This document shows positions 19,733-32,071 of a stretch of 64,000 bases of DNA, in pieces. Location of the stretch: NCBI RefSeq assembly GCF_004337985.1, contig NW_021940929.1:90311-154310 (forward strand). The letters are read 5' to 3'. A program made the translations under genes and the position numbers. Position 1 is the stretch's first letter; the number at the start of each line of letters is the position of its first letter. The notes under the pieces were generated by a model. The model did no database searches and was not told the origin of the DNA. It saw only the letters and a list, made by a program, of their open reading frames with translations. This DNA is from Pyricularia pennisetigena. Taxonomy: Eukaryota > Ascomycota > Sordariomycetes > Magnaporthales > Pyriculariaceae.

Positions 19733-19924
19733 TATATAATCTTTCAACATATTCTTAAAATTAAATTCAATATATATGCAATATACCAAATATTATAAAA
19801 ATGCCCGAAGATATTTTCTTTATAAGAATTAGGAATGGTATTATATTTGTAATATTATTGCGGATGTTATTATATATGCTTTTTTTAATTTGAAAGAATA
19901 TTTTAATTATATTATTAAATTTAC
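19500..19924 (-). pseudogene. hAT-like transposase relic, copy 1, downstream half
   Basis: Read on the minus strand, about 19760-19785 gives IAYILNL, aligned with CTAHILNL in the copy at 45600-46932, the RC-x-AH-x-LNL motif of hAT transposases. Differences R to W, C to Y, T to I and H to Y are all C:G to T:A changes. An ATT microsatellite (19641-19733) follows the motif, as in the other copy. The relic stops at 19924, where a copia LTR begins, and resumes at 27415 with the upstream half. Confidence 0.7.
19641..19733. repeat. (ATT)n microsatellite inside hAT relic
   Basis: About 31 uninterrupted ATT units, read as polyasparagine on the minus strand. It lies at the same place in the transposase as the shorter tract at 45781-45828. 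Confidence 0.97.
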
Positions 19925-20253
19925 TGTCGCGTACTAAACTACCACAACTAGCCCCGATAGGGTGCATTTAAAACTTTAACAAAACGTTTAGATACATTAA
20001 GTTTAAATTAGGTTGAAACCAGTTAGATTATTAGTAACGGTTTTGTTTCCGCGTTTTGTTAAAATTATAACAATTATTTACTTAATATAACGCGGTTCTT
20101 TATTCGAATACGATTTTGTAAAACATATAATATACTTTTATTTTATTTTTTTGGATTAAACTGGTATTATATAGAAGTTTGTTAGATTATATAAACCCAG
20201 CTAAATAAATACATTTACTTAAATAAAGTAAATAAAAAACAACGTTTATAACA
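19925..20253 (+). repeat. 5' LTR of copia B1
   Basis: Starts TGTCGCGTACTAAAC and ends TTATAACA. It aligns throughout with 27085-27414 and with 62141-62407, including TAACGGTTTTGTTTCCGCG and AAACTGGTATTATAT. Confidence 0.87.
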
Positions 20254-22080
20254 GTTATAAACCCGGATAACGTCTAATTTTGAAATTTTATATATTGTTT
20301 ACTTTATAAACAAGTATATAATTTATATATTTAATATATCTTTTCAACATTTGCGATTAAACTCTTTTTTTGCTAATATTTCCGTAAATTGTATATTTCC
20401 CCATTATATTTTATTTTTCCGAAACGAAATTAAATTTACAATTATTATTTTCCACACGTCGAAAGAATGGCCCGAATGGTTTTTGTTTATTAACACCGCT
20501 GTTAAAAAACGTTTTATTTGGGTCCTAATTAATTTTCTAACCCAAAATACACTCAACCCTACTTATATTGAAACGACCAAAACCCTTTTTTAAAAACCCC
20601 CGGAAAAAAAATTAATAGTGAAAATTGTTAGCATTTGGATATAAATAGCAAATTCGATAAAGAAATGCCAATATACCAAAAGTTCGGAAAATGGTACGAT
20701 AAAACAACGTTTATTTTATTTATTTCCAACCTAATGGAATATTATATCGACACTTCCTCTATAGTTATTAGATTAATAAGAGGGAATTTTATAAAACGGG
20801 CGAACGTTATAATATAATAAAAATAAACAGCGGATACCTAATTTTTCCTCCGCATTTTTCGATCTTCAATTAACCCCTGGGAAATATAAAAATAATTATA
20901 ACGCGCTGTAAATACCGTAATTAATTCGATAAGATTGATTGGAGTACAAGCCCGGAAACCTAGATATAAAATATATCAAAAGAATATATATTTGCCAAGA
21001 TATATAATATGCCGGAAATCCAAAATATAATCGGGGTTACCTACCAATTTATCATCGGTAATTGCGGCGTGAATATCCGTTTCCTAAAAGGCTTATCAAT
21101 TTTATAAAATAAATAAATTTATAACTATAAAAAAACCATTTATGGACGTGGAAAAATATTTGAGAATTTTCAGAACCGACGTATAATGAAAGATTAATAA
21201 ATTAATTAAATACACGTCCGATTCCGATATTTATAATAGTAGGGAAAAAATGGTTGGCAAAGAAATCCAAACGAAAACAATTTAAGCCAAAAAAATAATA
21301 TAAAAATATAAATACCCATATAAAAATACCGACGATAAAAAACATTATTAAGAACCAAAAAACTGCGACAAATTTAATTGGGTTTCAACAAATACGAAAA
21401 AAACAGAAAGAGTCGAAAAAATTGAAAAACATTAATTTAAATCCCGACGAAAAAACACAGTTTCCAAAAATTACTAAAATCCAAAAATTATCAGCAATTT
21501 CGCCAAAATTTGGTACGAAAATCTTTTTTTACAAAAGATTCTAACGGGGATTTTTAATTTGTAAAAGAACTCGGGGATATAAAAAGATCTTGAACAAATT
21601 CCGAACAAATTTATAAATTACGCAATTATATTATATAATATGATTACAATACCGGAAATAATAATTGGAATATTCGCCATTAAAAAAAACACCCACTCTT
21701 TCGCCAATAATATTATTAGCGGAAACGCGATATACGTTGTTCATTTAATATTATCAATCGACGAAAAAAAGGTTTTATCCAGCAAATATTAAGAATTTAA
21801 TTGCAACCGGTGCATTTACGCTGCAAATGCAAAAATATAACCGCAAAACCTTTAATGGATTTTTTGATAAAAGGGATTTAATTTTGAAAAAGATTGCATT
21901 AATTCTAGAATTCTACTCTAATATAACGTCCGAAATATTAATTAATAAATATAAATTATGGTTTTGTAATTACGATTTGGTTTTAAAATACGGCCCAATC
22001 CACGCTAATACGTTAAGTTTACCTTGAAAAAAGTTAAAAGGTTTACCGCTTTTCGAATATAAACCAATACCGCACAGTTT
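20254..22080 (+). pseudogene. Copia B1 gag and protease region, decayed
   Basis: By position this should hold gag and protease. One short frame, 20635-20817, starts MDINSKFDKEMPIYQKFGKW and may be Gag. No zinc knuckle or protease active site can be recognised. The equivalent region is absent from the second copy. Confidence 0.45.
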
Positions 22081-22259
22081 TTCTATTTTTCCAACCTCAA
22101 TTTTTCTTTTCGGAAAGAAAAATTATTATTATAACGGTTATATAAAATATAATAAAACAGTAAAAAGGAATTGTTAATTAATATAATAAATTTGTAAACT
22201 AAAAATAAAAAAAAAACGCGCATTTGGTATTTACGCGTTGATTATTTGGAATAATAAAC

Positions 22260-23215
22260 GGTGGGACGGTGAATGAAAAACGCGGAAAAAATAAAAATTC
22301 TGGGCGATATTTGTCTAATTTGCGAAAATTGCTCGCAAATATACGCAAAACGAATAGTTTTACGGCGAACCCCAAAGCATTGCCCATATAAATTATTTTG
22401 GGAAATATTTGGGAATTATATATATTACCCCGAAGGATATAACGGAACAAAAAATTTGCTAATAACTGAGAATATTATTTGCGGATTAATTTATATTATT
22501 TTTATATAATCCCGTTTAGGTTTTGAATTTTTTGATACTATTAGAAATTTTGAAAAATGGGTTTAGAGGTAATACGGTTGTTTAATTTGCAGAATACGGA
22601 GCGATATAAACCCGGTTATAATATTATACGAATTCCAAAACCTGAAAAAATACGAAATTTGGACAAAAGAAATTAAATTAATATTTTATTTTGCAATTAA
22701 TATTTCAATTTGCAAATATATATAAAACAAGCGGGAAAACTCAACGAGCAAACCAGGAAATATAATTCAAAACCCTAATAATAATGTTTGGTAAATATTT
22801 TGCCAATAATTTATAAATAAAAACGGCGAAAACGGCCGTTTAATTATATAATAGGTTATCTCGCGCAAAGCTTAAATTTAAATTACCCATCTGAACTTTT
22901 AATTAATAAATAACCACGTATTTTCAAACCATTTATAATTATTGTAAATTAACGCGGAAAGGCCGAACGAAAGAAATATAAATAAATATAAATGTTTATA
23001 ATATAACGTAATTATAAAAGGATATAAAATTTAAATAATAAATAAAAAACAATTACAAAAGCCAAACCGCAAATATTATAAAATTAACGTACAATTATGT
23101 TTTGGTTATTTTATAAAATACGTTTTAAATACCATTTACCGAATTTGGGTCCCAATTTTATATCGCGTAATTACAATTCGCGACGTAACGTTTAACAAAT
23201 TACTATTTTTCAGTT
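22260..23215 (+). pseudogene. Copia B1 integrase relic
   Basis: At 22273-22509 the frame reads CLICENCSQ, then RRTPKH and PEGYNGTKNLL, the zinc-finger CxxC and the start of the copia integrase core. Later frames contain AV-LYNRLSRAKLK (about 22830) and IWVPILYRVITIRDVTFNK (23142-23200), the typical end of the copia integrase region. Integrase inserts the cDNA copy into the genome. The frame is broken by many stops. Confidence 0.85.
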
Positions 23216-24049
23216 TTATAAACGGAAAAATAATTCTCTTTCCAACATAATCCAATTTACCGTCGATAAATTAAATAAAGGAAGTAAGAATATTTACAAC
23301 GATCGGGATTTCGCCGGATTACCCGTCGAAAAAAAATACAATTGTTTTTATAATCGCGGAACGGATATTAGGAAAAAGCCGAAAAATAAATATTGGTTTT
23401 AAAACCCCAAAAACTACATTTAGACTTTTTAAAGGTCCGGAAAAAGGAATTTTAAGCGAGAATATTTCCGGAAATTAGCACCGTAATATAGGCCATTATA
23501 CCGTTAACAAACAGTAAAACCATTTCCATTATTATAATAAAACTATCCACCAAAAACTTAAATAAATATAAAAATCCCATTTCAAACCGCATTAAAACGC
23601 CGCGGTGAATTAACAAAATCCGCAAATAAATAATAATATCCGCTAATAAAAAAAGATAATCGATATAACGACAAAATATAAACTATATTTGCAATATTTG
23701 CGTATATAAATAAACCAATTGCGGAGCGGGATTGGCAAAATTTTGCGGAAATTATAAATTATAACCCGAAGTCCGACAATATATAAATTATAATATATAG
23801 TATTTTCGGGGTTATTATCAATTTTTTCAAAAAAAGCCAATTAATTCCAAAGAATAAAAAAAACAGGTCTTAATATATATAACGCGGAAAGTTTTAAATA
23901 TCCGAACAACCTTACGCCAATATTTCAAAATTATAAAATTATATTCAAATATCTATTAGAAAACGATTTCAAATACGCGACAAACGAAAGAAATGGGTAG
24001 TTTTAACATTAAAGATTTTTACAAAAGAATTCTATTTATAAAATACCCG

Positions 24050-24990
24050 GAAAGAACTAAATTTATATTATTAAAATGGTTTTTGTATACGGATTTAAAC
24101 AGGACGGTTACGTAATTAAATGCGACTCGGAGTCGCATTAAATATAATTTAAAAAAAATTACAACTGGAAATATATATGCGACGATTTTCGCCGTTAAAT
24201 TATTTCGCACGGTATTAGTAACAATTGCGGAACGAAATATGTAAAGAAAATAAATAAATGTAAAAAAACCTATTTTATTACCAAATTTATTCAAAACCAA
24301 AAATCAATATATTATTATTTAGCCCCAGGGTATAAGAAACAGGCAAATTTATACTTTTACTAACAATTTTATATAATATAACAAAATTGGTTTTATTATA
24401 ATATTAGCGTTGTTCCAACATTTTCCACAATTTTGGCCTGGAACCCAACGTAAAAAAACATGTTTGTTCAATTTCAAAAATTATAAAATTATTATTATTT
24501 TTTACATTAAAAATATTTTTAAAATATATTATAAAAAGGATAAAAATAGGGGGAAAAACTTTTTGCATCCATTTTAAAAAAATACGATTTCACGCCAATT
24601 AAGAATTTGCAATGGTTTTTAAAAATAGAAACTATTCGGAACCGATAATAACAGTATATTTATTTTGTATATAATTTATATATAAAGAAATTGGCGTAAA
24701 AATACAAATTGCACAAAATATACAAATCTTTTCCCGCAATACCGCATTTTGTTACGAAATTATTCCCAAACCAGGGCGAACCCGGAAATAAATAATTTAT
24801 CCGAATATATTAAGAGGAAATAAGAAGTTTAATATATATAACCGTAGCAATCCGCCTTAATATTATATTCGCCGGTTCAAAATTATCCACGCATTTGACT
24901 AATTTATTACAAAAATATATCAATACGGCAAATTAAATTATAAGTTACCTTTTTTAGACGCGTTTTTTAATAATTTGTTTTGGATTATAA
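24050..24990 (+). pseudogene. Copia B1 reverse transcriptase relic
   Basis: At 24080-24240 the frames give IKCDSESH, then ATIFAVKLFRTVLVT with IAERNM, which fits the region around the K-x-R-x-V-x-(R)G and Y-A-(A)T segment of copia RT. Near 24880-24960 a frame reads SKLSTH and VISYLF, the connection to RNase H (usual form R-V-L-R-Y-L). The second copy at 59060-59240 shows the same segments. It is inactive. Confidence 0.75.
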
Positions 24991-25009
24991 AAAATCCACG
25001 GATCTTTGG

Positions 25010-25430
25010 TGGTCGCGTCTAATATATTATTTACAAATTATATTAAAATTACACGCGATTTACAAAATTTTGTATTTATAATCGGCGGTGGTCCAATTTA
25101 TTAGAAATTTTTAAAATAAATAATAATTTCTTATTCTATCCACGGAATTTTAATTGCTAATTTTGGGTTTAACCGCAACACAAATGTTTGCGTTCGAAAA
25201 ACTGTTAAATAAATTAAATTTAAATATTTCCGGTGCAATTAAAACATTTTGTAATAATATATATAAATAATTTGGGTCGTAATAGGATAAAATGAAAGAA
25301 TTTTAACAAAATTGAAATATATTAATATATAAAATATAAAAGTAAGGTAATTAATTTAAAATCGAAAAATTGCGGTAGAATATTTACCAACGAATTTTAT
25401 ATCTGCGGACGGATTAATAACAATATTTAC
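25010..25430 (+). pseudogene. Copia B1 RNase H relic
   Basis: Frames give LVVASNILFTNYIK, GFVFIIGGG-like and, at 25372-25420, IAVKYLPTNFISADG, the conserved end of copia RNase H (V-x-Y-x-P-T-x(4)-AD). It aligns with the better-preserved copy at 60021-60430. Confidence 0.8.
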
Positions 25431-27084
25431 CCGGTAATAATTCGAATGTTTTTGAAGATTATTAAATTTGTATAACGTATTAAAAATATAAACAAGGAAA
25501 ACAAAATTTATTAAGTTTATATATCCGTAATCGCGGAATTTCTGTTACTTTTACCGCGCAATTGCTACGGCTATTATATATTTATTATACTTAAAATAAA
25601 TTTAATTATATATAATATATATAACAAGCTTTTTTTTAAAAAAATATATTCTTTTTTTATCGGAAATTGCTAAAAATTAAAACATGGGACCAATTGCGGC
25701 GCATTTTATATTTTTGCGCCGCAAAACGGTATTATAATTTAAAAAAATAAACAAAAACGCCCTGCTAAAATTCTACCCGAAAACACCCAAACCGTCCGAA
25801 AAAAATGGGAAAGACCTTTAAATTTCAACTTTAAAATTATTAAATTCTAAAAAAATTCTTTTCCGCAAAACTACCTGAAATACGTGTTTTAAACTTTTAC
25901 CGGTAGCGAAAACCGCCAAATTTTGGTCTGATTTAGCGAAAGATTGTTGATTTTTGCTGCCGCGATTAAGAATAAATAATTAATAACGTATTTGGGTAAT
26001 GTTTTTCCGGCGAATTGCGGTAACAATAACAATTATAAAGCGCAAATTTAACGGATTAATTGGTTAATATAAAATCGCGGCGGAAAAAAATGGTTTGTTC
26101 CGTTTATATTGGTTCGCATTTGCGATACCCGTTGCGACAATTCCAACATTTTATTTTGTTATTTTTATTTAATTTTCCCTCGTAATTATAATACGCCGGT
26201 TTATTATAATTAATAATACGTATAATTAGCAACAATTTTCAAAAACGCGTTTACCGGCGCGTTTCGCCGTATTAAAACCCGCGTTTACAAAATAATAATA
26301 AATTTGGTTAATTTCGCGCCAATGAAATTAAAAATCGAATTTAATCTTATAATTTGCGCCGCAATATTTTGGACGGCAAACTTGGCCCGAATTTTTTTTA
26401 GTTCGGTAACGCGACGTTTTTCGCGTTTTTTCATTTATTTTATTAACGAATATTTATTTCCAAAAAAATATTTGCAAAATTTCTTAATTAACAAAATTAA
26501 TACAGATTAAATTTAAAACTGAAACATTAATTTACCTTTTTATATTCGTCCAAAAAATTCCAATTTTTAGGCGATTTTGTTTCGGTTGAAAACTTTCACT
26601 TTCTTCCGCAATTCGGATATAAATTCGAAAATTCCGGAATTTCCGCCCGCATTTTATTAAAAGATATTATTTTAAGCCGAATTAGCAATAATATAAGATA
26701 TTTGCGGCGAAAAAACCCAAAACAATCCGCGATATTATATTTGTAAACCAAAACGGGTTAACAATATTAAATTATAATAAATTTAATTGCGAGATTAATT
26801 TACGTATTGTAAACGCCAAAACGACGGTGCAATTGGTAAAATCGCGTTATAATAATACCAGATCGCCCGAAATATTCAAAAAAAAACTTATTAAACCAAA
26901 ATTATATCGCAAATAATTAAAAAAAGGTATTTAAACGGTCGCAAATTTTTCAAAATTATATTTGTTTACATTTTTAATCCCATATTTCCTTTATTATATA
27001 ATGTTTATTTTATTTTTAATTTTTATTATCTCCGGCGGTAGTCCGAAAAATCGGATCCGGTATTCGCGCGTCGGATCGGTGGTA
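25431..27084. other. Decayed 3' interior of copia B1
   Basis: AT-rich DNA after RNase H. It matches 60440-62140 in the second copy, so it belongs to the element. The 68-aa frame at 26304-26510 is unrecognised. The stretch ends with CGGCGGTAG and CGGATCCGG, kept in both copies just before the LTR. Confidence 0.6.
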
Positions 27085-27414
27085 TATTGCGTATTAAACC
27101 ACCGCAATTAACCCCAATAGCGTATATTAAAACTTTTAACAAAAGGTTTGACCAAATTAAATTTTAATTAGGCTAAAACCAGTGAATTTATTAGTAACGG
27201 TTTTATTTCCGCGTTTTATCAAAAATATAATAGTTATTTATTTAACATAATGCGCTTTTCTCTTCGGACATAATTTTGCAACGCGTATAATACTTTTTTA
27301 CTTTATTTTCCTAGGATTAAACTGGTATTATATGGAAATTTGTTCAATTATACAAACCCAGCTAGATAAATATATTTATTTAGATAAAATAAATAGAAAA
27401 TAACGTTTATAATA
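27085..27414 (+). repeat. 3' LTR of copia B1
   Basis: About 330 bp, aligned to 19925-20253. The first bases are TATTGCG against TGTCGCG in the 5' LTR, a RIP-type change. TTTAC follows at 27415. Confidence 0.87.
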
Positions 27415-27826
27415 TTTACTACTTAAAATATATCCCGAATAGATTATATTATTAACTTTTTCTAATCCGACTAAATTATATATTAAATTATAATTATTTT
27501 TAATATATATATATATAACAAATATCTCAAGAATTGGTGTCGTGTTATTTTAAAAGTCTAAATGCCAAATAATATAATAAAACACTACAATTTTGCATAC
27601 TAATTTTTAAATTATTAGCAAATTTTATATAATATATATTAACCCATTTATTCAAACCTAATTTTATTTTCTATATATTTTAATCACGGTAATTATTATT
27701 AAAATAAAACTATAAATATTTTAGTAAATCCTAGTTGAAAATATTAACAAATAAATTTTTAATAATTATAGATTATAATATATTTGTATAATTTTTAATT
27801 GGTTAAAGTCGAGTATAATACTTTTA
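27415..27826 (-). pseudogene. hAT-like transposase relic, copy 1, upstream half
   Basis: Collinear with 46010-46415 of the second hAT copy. Both hold GTGTTATTTTAAAAGTC-like and AATTATxxAxTATAATAT-like blocks in the same order. Joined across the copia insertion, the two halves match the uninterrupted copy. On the minus strand the region corresponds to the DIWTFKITGDQ segment seen in copy 2. It ends where an inverted-repeat element begins. Confidence 0.72.
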
Positions 27827-27975
27827 AAGTGGTTGACCCACAAGTGAATAGGGCCCTGAAGTGATTATTTCTCTTTTGCTCTTTTAACCTTTATAATAAT
27901 CCAATCAAATACCCCGTAGAAGCCAAATTTGGTACGTATATAAAACCAAGCGGCCGCTTTTTAATGGTAAAATAT
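27827..27975 (+). repeat. Left terminal inverted repeat
   Basis: Reverse complement of 29215-29395 with scattered, mainly C/T and G/A, differences. Confidence 0.75.
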
Positions 27976-28725
27976 ATATATACTGATAACGCTGATAATA
28001 ATAGAAATATTAAAAATAATATATATTTGCTATTTTTATTATTTAAAATTCGAAATAAAATGCGGTATATATAGGGGAAGATTTGTTAAATAAATTAAGC
28101 GTAAAATAAGTTTTAGGATTTCAAATTGGGCTTATAGTATATTCGGTTAATTTTATACGACTTTTAAAATAAGAGCGGTCAAAATACATATTAAATCGAA
28201 ACTCAATTGATAATATTTTTGGTTAATAAATAAAAAAGTAAAAAAATCGTACTAATAATAAAAAGAATAAAAACAAAATTACGAATTCTTTTTGGCTTTA
28301 CTTGCAAAGTCCTTTATAATTAAATATTTATTCAAAAGTTTTACTACTAAAATTTTATTATGGGAATTTCTTAAAAAAATATTTAAATATAAAGGATTTT
28401 AAATATAAATCCAGAAAAAATTCGTAATTTTGCTTTTATTCTTTTATTACCCGTAAGATCTTTTTCTCTTTTTTATTAACCAGAAATATTATAAATCAAA
28501 TTTTAATTTAGTATGCGTTTTAATAGTTTCTATTCTAAAAATTATATATAGTTAACTGAATATATTACAAACCCAGGTTAAAGTTCCAAATATTACTTAA
28601 ATCCAAGTTTATTCAATAGGTTCAACCGTATATTTAATATATTTCAATTCGAATATTAAAGTATAAGAATAGCAAATATATATTATCTTCAATACTTCGA
28701 TTATTACTAACGCTGTTATTAATTA
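27970..28725. repeat. Internal 0.75-kb imperfect palindrome
   Basis: The arms of about 375 bp meet near 28347. Matching pieces include GATAACGCTGATAATAATAG against its counterpart near 28700, ATAATATATATTTGCTATT on both arms, and AAATTACGAATTCTTTTTGG against CCAGAAAAAATTCGTAATTTT. Confidence 0.8.
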
Positions 28726-29214
28726 TATGTATTATTTTGCATGTAATAAGCCCACTTTTACTAATATATAACTTATTTTATATAGTTCCAAAATGGGGTG
28801 GTTGGAATTCTGTTAATTTGTTAAATGCAGGAGTTGCGATTTAATAGGTAGTAAGTAAGTGGGATTAATTACCCTGTACCGGATTTAATACCCACCCTGC
28901 ACCTGCGAGTTAACTACCCTGTACCGGGTTAAAAAATTCACGATTGCGAGCGAACCTAAAAATTGTTTGTTAGTAACCGAGGGTGTTTTTTAATAAACCC
29001 ATACAAATTAATTTTTCGGAAATTTATTTGCGGTACCGGAAACCTTTTTGGCGTGCCAAGCCCCACTTCGGAGAGTATATAAAAGGACAAAATAAAATCC
29101 TCCCACCAATATATTACTGTCTAATCAAGTACAACGTTTCATATTTTAGTGCATTTAGCGCTTTTAGCACTGGTTATTTACCACGCCGCATATAGAACTA
29201 CCACTTATACCCCC

Positions 29215-29395
29215 TGTTAGCACTTATATTAATAACAACTATTAATATATATTTTATATTGATAAAAAGCGGCTTTCTGGTTTTATATACGTACCAAATT
29301 TGGTTTATATTGGGTATTTCGTTGGATTGTTATAATGGTTAAAAGAGCAAAAGAGAGATAACCACTTCAGGGCCTTGCCCACTTCCGGACCGCTT
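29215..29395 (-). repeat. Right terminal inverted repeat
   Basis: Counterpart of 27827-27975. Beyond it the sequence CTTGTTCTAG weakly resembles the continuation of hAT copy 2 (CCTGTCCTAC at 46426). Confidence 0.72.
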
Positions 29396-30917
29396 GTTCT
29401 AGTCTAGAAAATAATATGGCGCAAACTTAACATATTTTATTATTTATAAGCCCACGCCGGAATACTTAATAATTTAATACGTACGAATAATATTAGAAAT
29501 ATATATTAATTGTAATGAAAATAATTATAACAATAAATACCGGCTATAAGATTAATATTTAATTCGAACATATTAATATTAATATAACAAACCTTTTTTT
29601 CGCGTTATACTAATATAATTCCTTCTCCGTAATTGTAATTCTGCAACCGGTAATTATTATTAGAGTTTATCCAATTATAGGGGCGAGGGTTTTTATACTA
29701 AATTAGATTTAAATTATATAATTTTATTAAATTATTGTAAATGCGGTTTAATTAAATAATAAGCCATTCAAGTCGAAATTAACGGCCGATATAATATATA
29801 GAAAGGAAAACTAAATACATTTGGAACTAAAAAACATTAATATTATATATATATTTAAAAAGAAATCGGGTTATTTAAAAATCAAATACACGGTTTTTAA
29901 GTATTGGGTCGAAATATAGTAAAACTGTCCAAAATACTTATAAACGTTTGTTATTATTTTTAACAAAAAAACTCAAAGCATATTGAAAATTACGTGTCCT
30001 GCTAGTAAATTTAATATTCAAATTCTTATTATTATTATAAAACGGAAAATATATAAACTTGAAAAGTTAGTGCAGCCCGTAGTTAAAAACTGGAGAAAAC
30101 GTTTTGCGGTAAATTAACTATTAATAAATACAATATACAAATCTCACCGGGTTATTTTTAAAGTTTATTATCATAATAATTTTGTTTTCGTAATACATTT
30201 TAGGTGTAAGATTAGTCAAATTCAAATTTAATAATGTTTAAATTATTTAAAATACTTTTTGTGTGTTAAGAAATGCGCTTCTGCTATAAATACTACGTAA
30301 GGTATATATATACGACCGGTTTTTATTTCCTTGAACTAGTATACTACCGGTTTTATTATTTCAGAAATAAATTTCTACTATTAACCCTTTTTCTGCTCTA
30401 ATTCCGCGTTAACCAATGCGGCCTTTGCAAAGCTCGGCGCGGTATTACGCGAATATTTGAATAAATTTATATTCGGGCCCGTAGTTTGTTTTTTTCCAAA
30501 AGTTACATTTCTTACCCTTGGTATTGTTAGTTTTATTTTCAATAGGCCGCTTTATAAATTATTTCCCGGCGCTGGTATTTATTAATTAAAAATAATTATT
30601 CTCGTACGCGATCTTTTATTTGTTTAATATATTTCCGGAATTTTAATTATTAAACCGGGGGCAAGGTATATATACGCCAGTGTAGTTTAAATTAGTAGAT
30701 AAACCAATTTAACTCGAATTTTTAATATTAATTTAACATCGGTAATTCATCTTTTATTTTATAAATTATTTATTTGTATTACCGTTGCCGGTTCCCGTAA
30801 TTTATATCCACGGATTTTTCTTTATTCTATAATTATTCCTGTGCTAAAATTACTACTTATTTTAATAGATAATTATATTTCAACTTATTATTTCAGCACT
30901 TTTGTGTTATTATTTTA
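29396..30917. other. AT-rich DNA, nothing recognised
   Basis: Broken frames. A less AT-rich patch at 30400-30700 (CGCGTTAACCAATGCGG, GCAAAGCTCGGCGCGG) might be an LTR of the minus-strand copia to the right, but no second copy supports this. Confidence 0.4.
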
Positions 30918-31035
30918 CTTGGGGGCTGTCCGTTGTGGGCCCCCTCAAAGAGGGGGTTACAAAACTGTAATTTTCGACAAGACCGTGGGCCACTATCGCT
31001 GTTGGAAAACTAAGCCCAAATGTACCTTAGCGAAA
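30918..31035 (+). repeat. Terminal arm of fold-back element, left
   Basis: GC-richer than the interior. It has a small inner hairpin (GGCCCCCTCAAAGAGGGGGTT) and pairs with 32072-32187. Confidence 0.85.
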
Positions 31036-32071
31036 ATAAAATCCACGTTATTAATCCAATGTTAACAAAATTGAAAAAGGTAAAATATTTTTACAAATTT
31101 TAAAGTCCAAATATTATTTGCAAATTTGAAATATTATTTTCGATAATAAGATCATAATATAATTAATATATAAAATAAAAAAGGTATTTGTTTATATATT
31201 TTTTCAAACCCCGGTTATAACTTGAAATAAAATATATAAATTAGATTAAAAAATATATTCAAAACCGACTTTACAAAGATTATATTATTTCTGATTTTGG
31301 ATTTTTATAAAATTCCAATTAGTCAAATTATTTATACAAATGCAATTTACCATATAAAATAATAAAAAATCAAATATTCTATTAAATAATTAATTTTATT
31401 GACCTAAATAATATAATTATATAAAAACTGGTTGAAATAATCTATTAATTATATGAGCATATATAAAAGTATATGTTTTAATTATAAGGAATGTATAAAA
31501 TAAAAATAAGTATTACATTTTTTATTAAATGCACCATACAAATTTATTTAAATATACATTTTTTTGTAAAGGGAAAGTATCAAAATATTTAATTTTTGTT
31601 TTTATTTTATATATTCTTTAGTATTTAAAAATGCAATTTTATATATTTAACCTAATTTACAAATTGCTTTGATTAGGTTTTATATAATTACTTTATTCAA
31701 ATTAATAAAATTAATTATTCAAAAGAAATATTCAATTCTTTACTATTTTATATGGTAAATTGTATTTTTATTAATAATTTAACCAATTGGAATTTTATAA
31801 ACGTAAAAAACAAAAGAATAGAGAAATATTTACCATATTGGGTTTAAATTTATTTTTTGATTTAATTTGTATATTTTATTTCAATTTATAACCGGGGTTT
31901 AAAAAATATATAAACTGGTACTTTTGTATTTTATATATTGATTTTAAATTTATATAATATATATTTTATACGGGAGAAATAAATATTATATAAATAATAT
32001 ATGTTTAATTTTTATAACGTTTTTACAATTGTAAAAATATTTAAAACCAAATTGTAAAATTAAATTATTTC

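Larger units (their letters stand above)
19925..27414 (+). mobile_element. Full-length RIP-decayed Ty1/copia element B1 with TTTAC target duplication
   Basis: A 7490-bp element with direct LTRs of about 330 bp (19925-20253 and 27085-27414), flanked by the identical five bases TTTAC at 19920-19924 and 27415-27419. Protein order on the plus strand is gag region, integrase, reverse transcriptase, RNase H, which defines copia. Numerous stops are present. It interrupts a hAT relic. A 5'-truncated sister copy lies at 57650-62407. Confidence 0.9.
27827..29395. mobile_element. Inverted-repeat element with internal palindrome, unclassified
   Basis: The ends (about 27827-27975 and 29215-29395) are inverted repeats sharing GGCCCTGAAGTG, TCTCTTTTGCTCTTTTAACC, CCAAATTTGGTACGTATATAAAACC and GCCGCTTTTTA. 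Inside, 27970-28345 and 28349-28725 form a second, nested inverted repeat. The remaining 28730-29210 has short repeats of ACCCTGTACCGG (28871, 28917) and a 70-codon frame (28983-29195) with no recognised family. No transposase is seen, so it is probably non-autonomous. It sits at the end of recognisable hAT sequence. Exact ends are uncertain by a few bases and no target duplication is proven. Confidence 0.7.

Noticed and set aside
19641..19733. CRISPR-like or coding tandem repeat
   Set aside because: Simple trinucleotide repeat without spacers.
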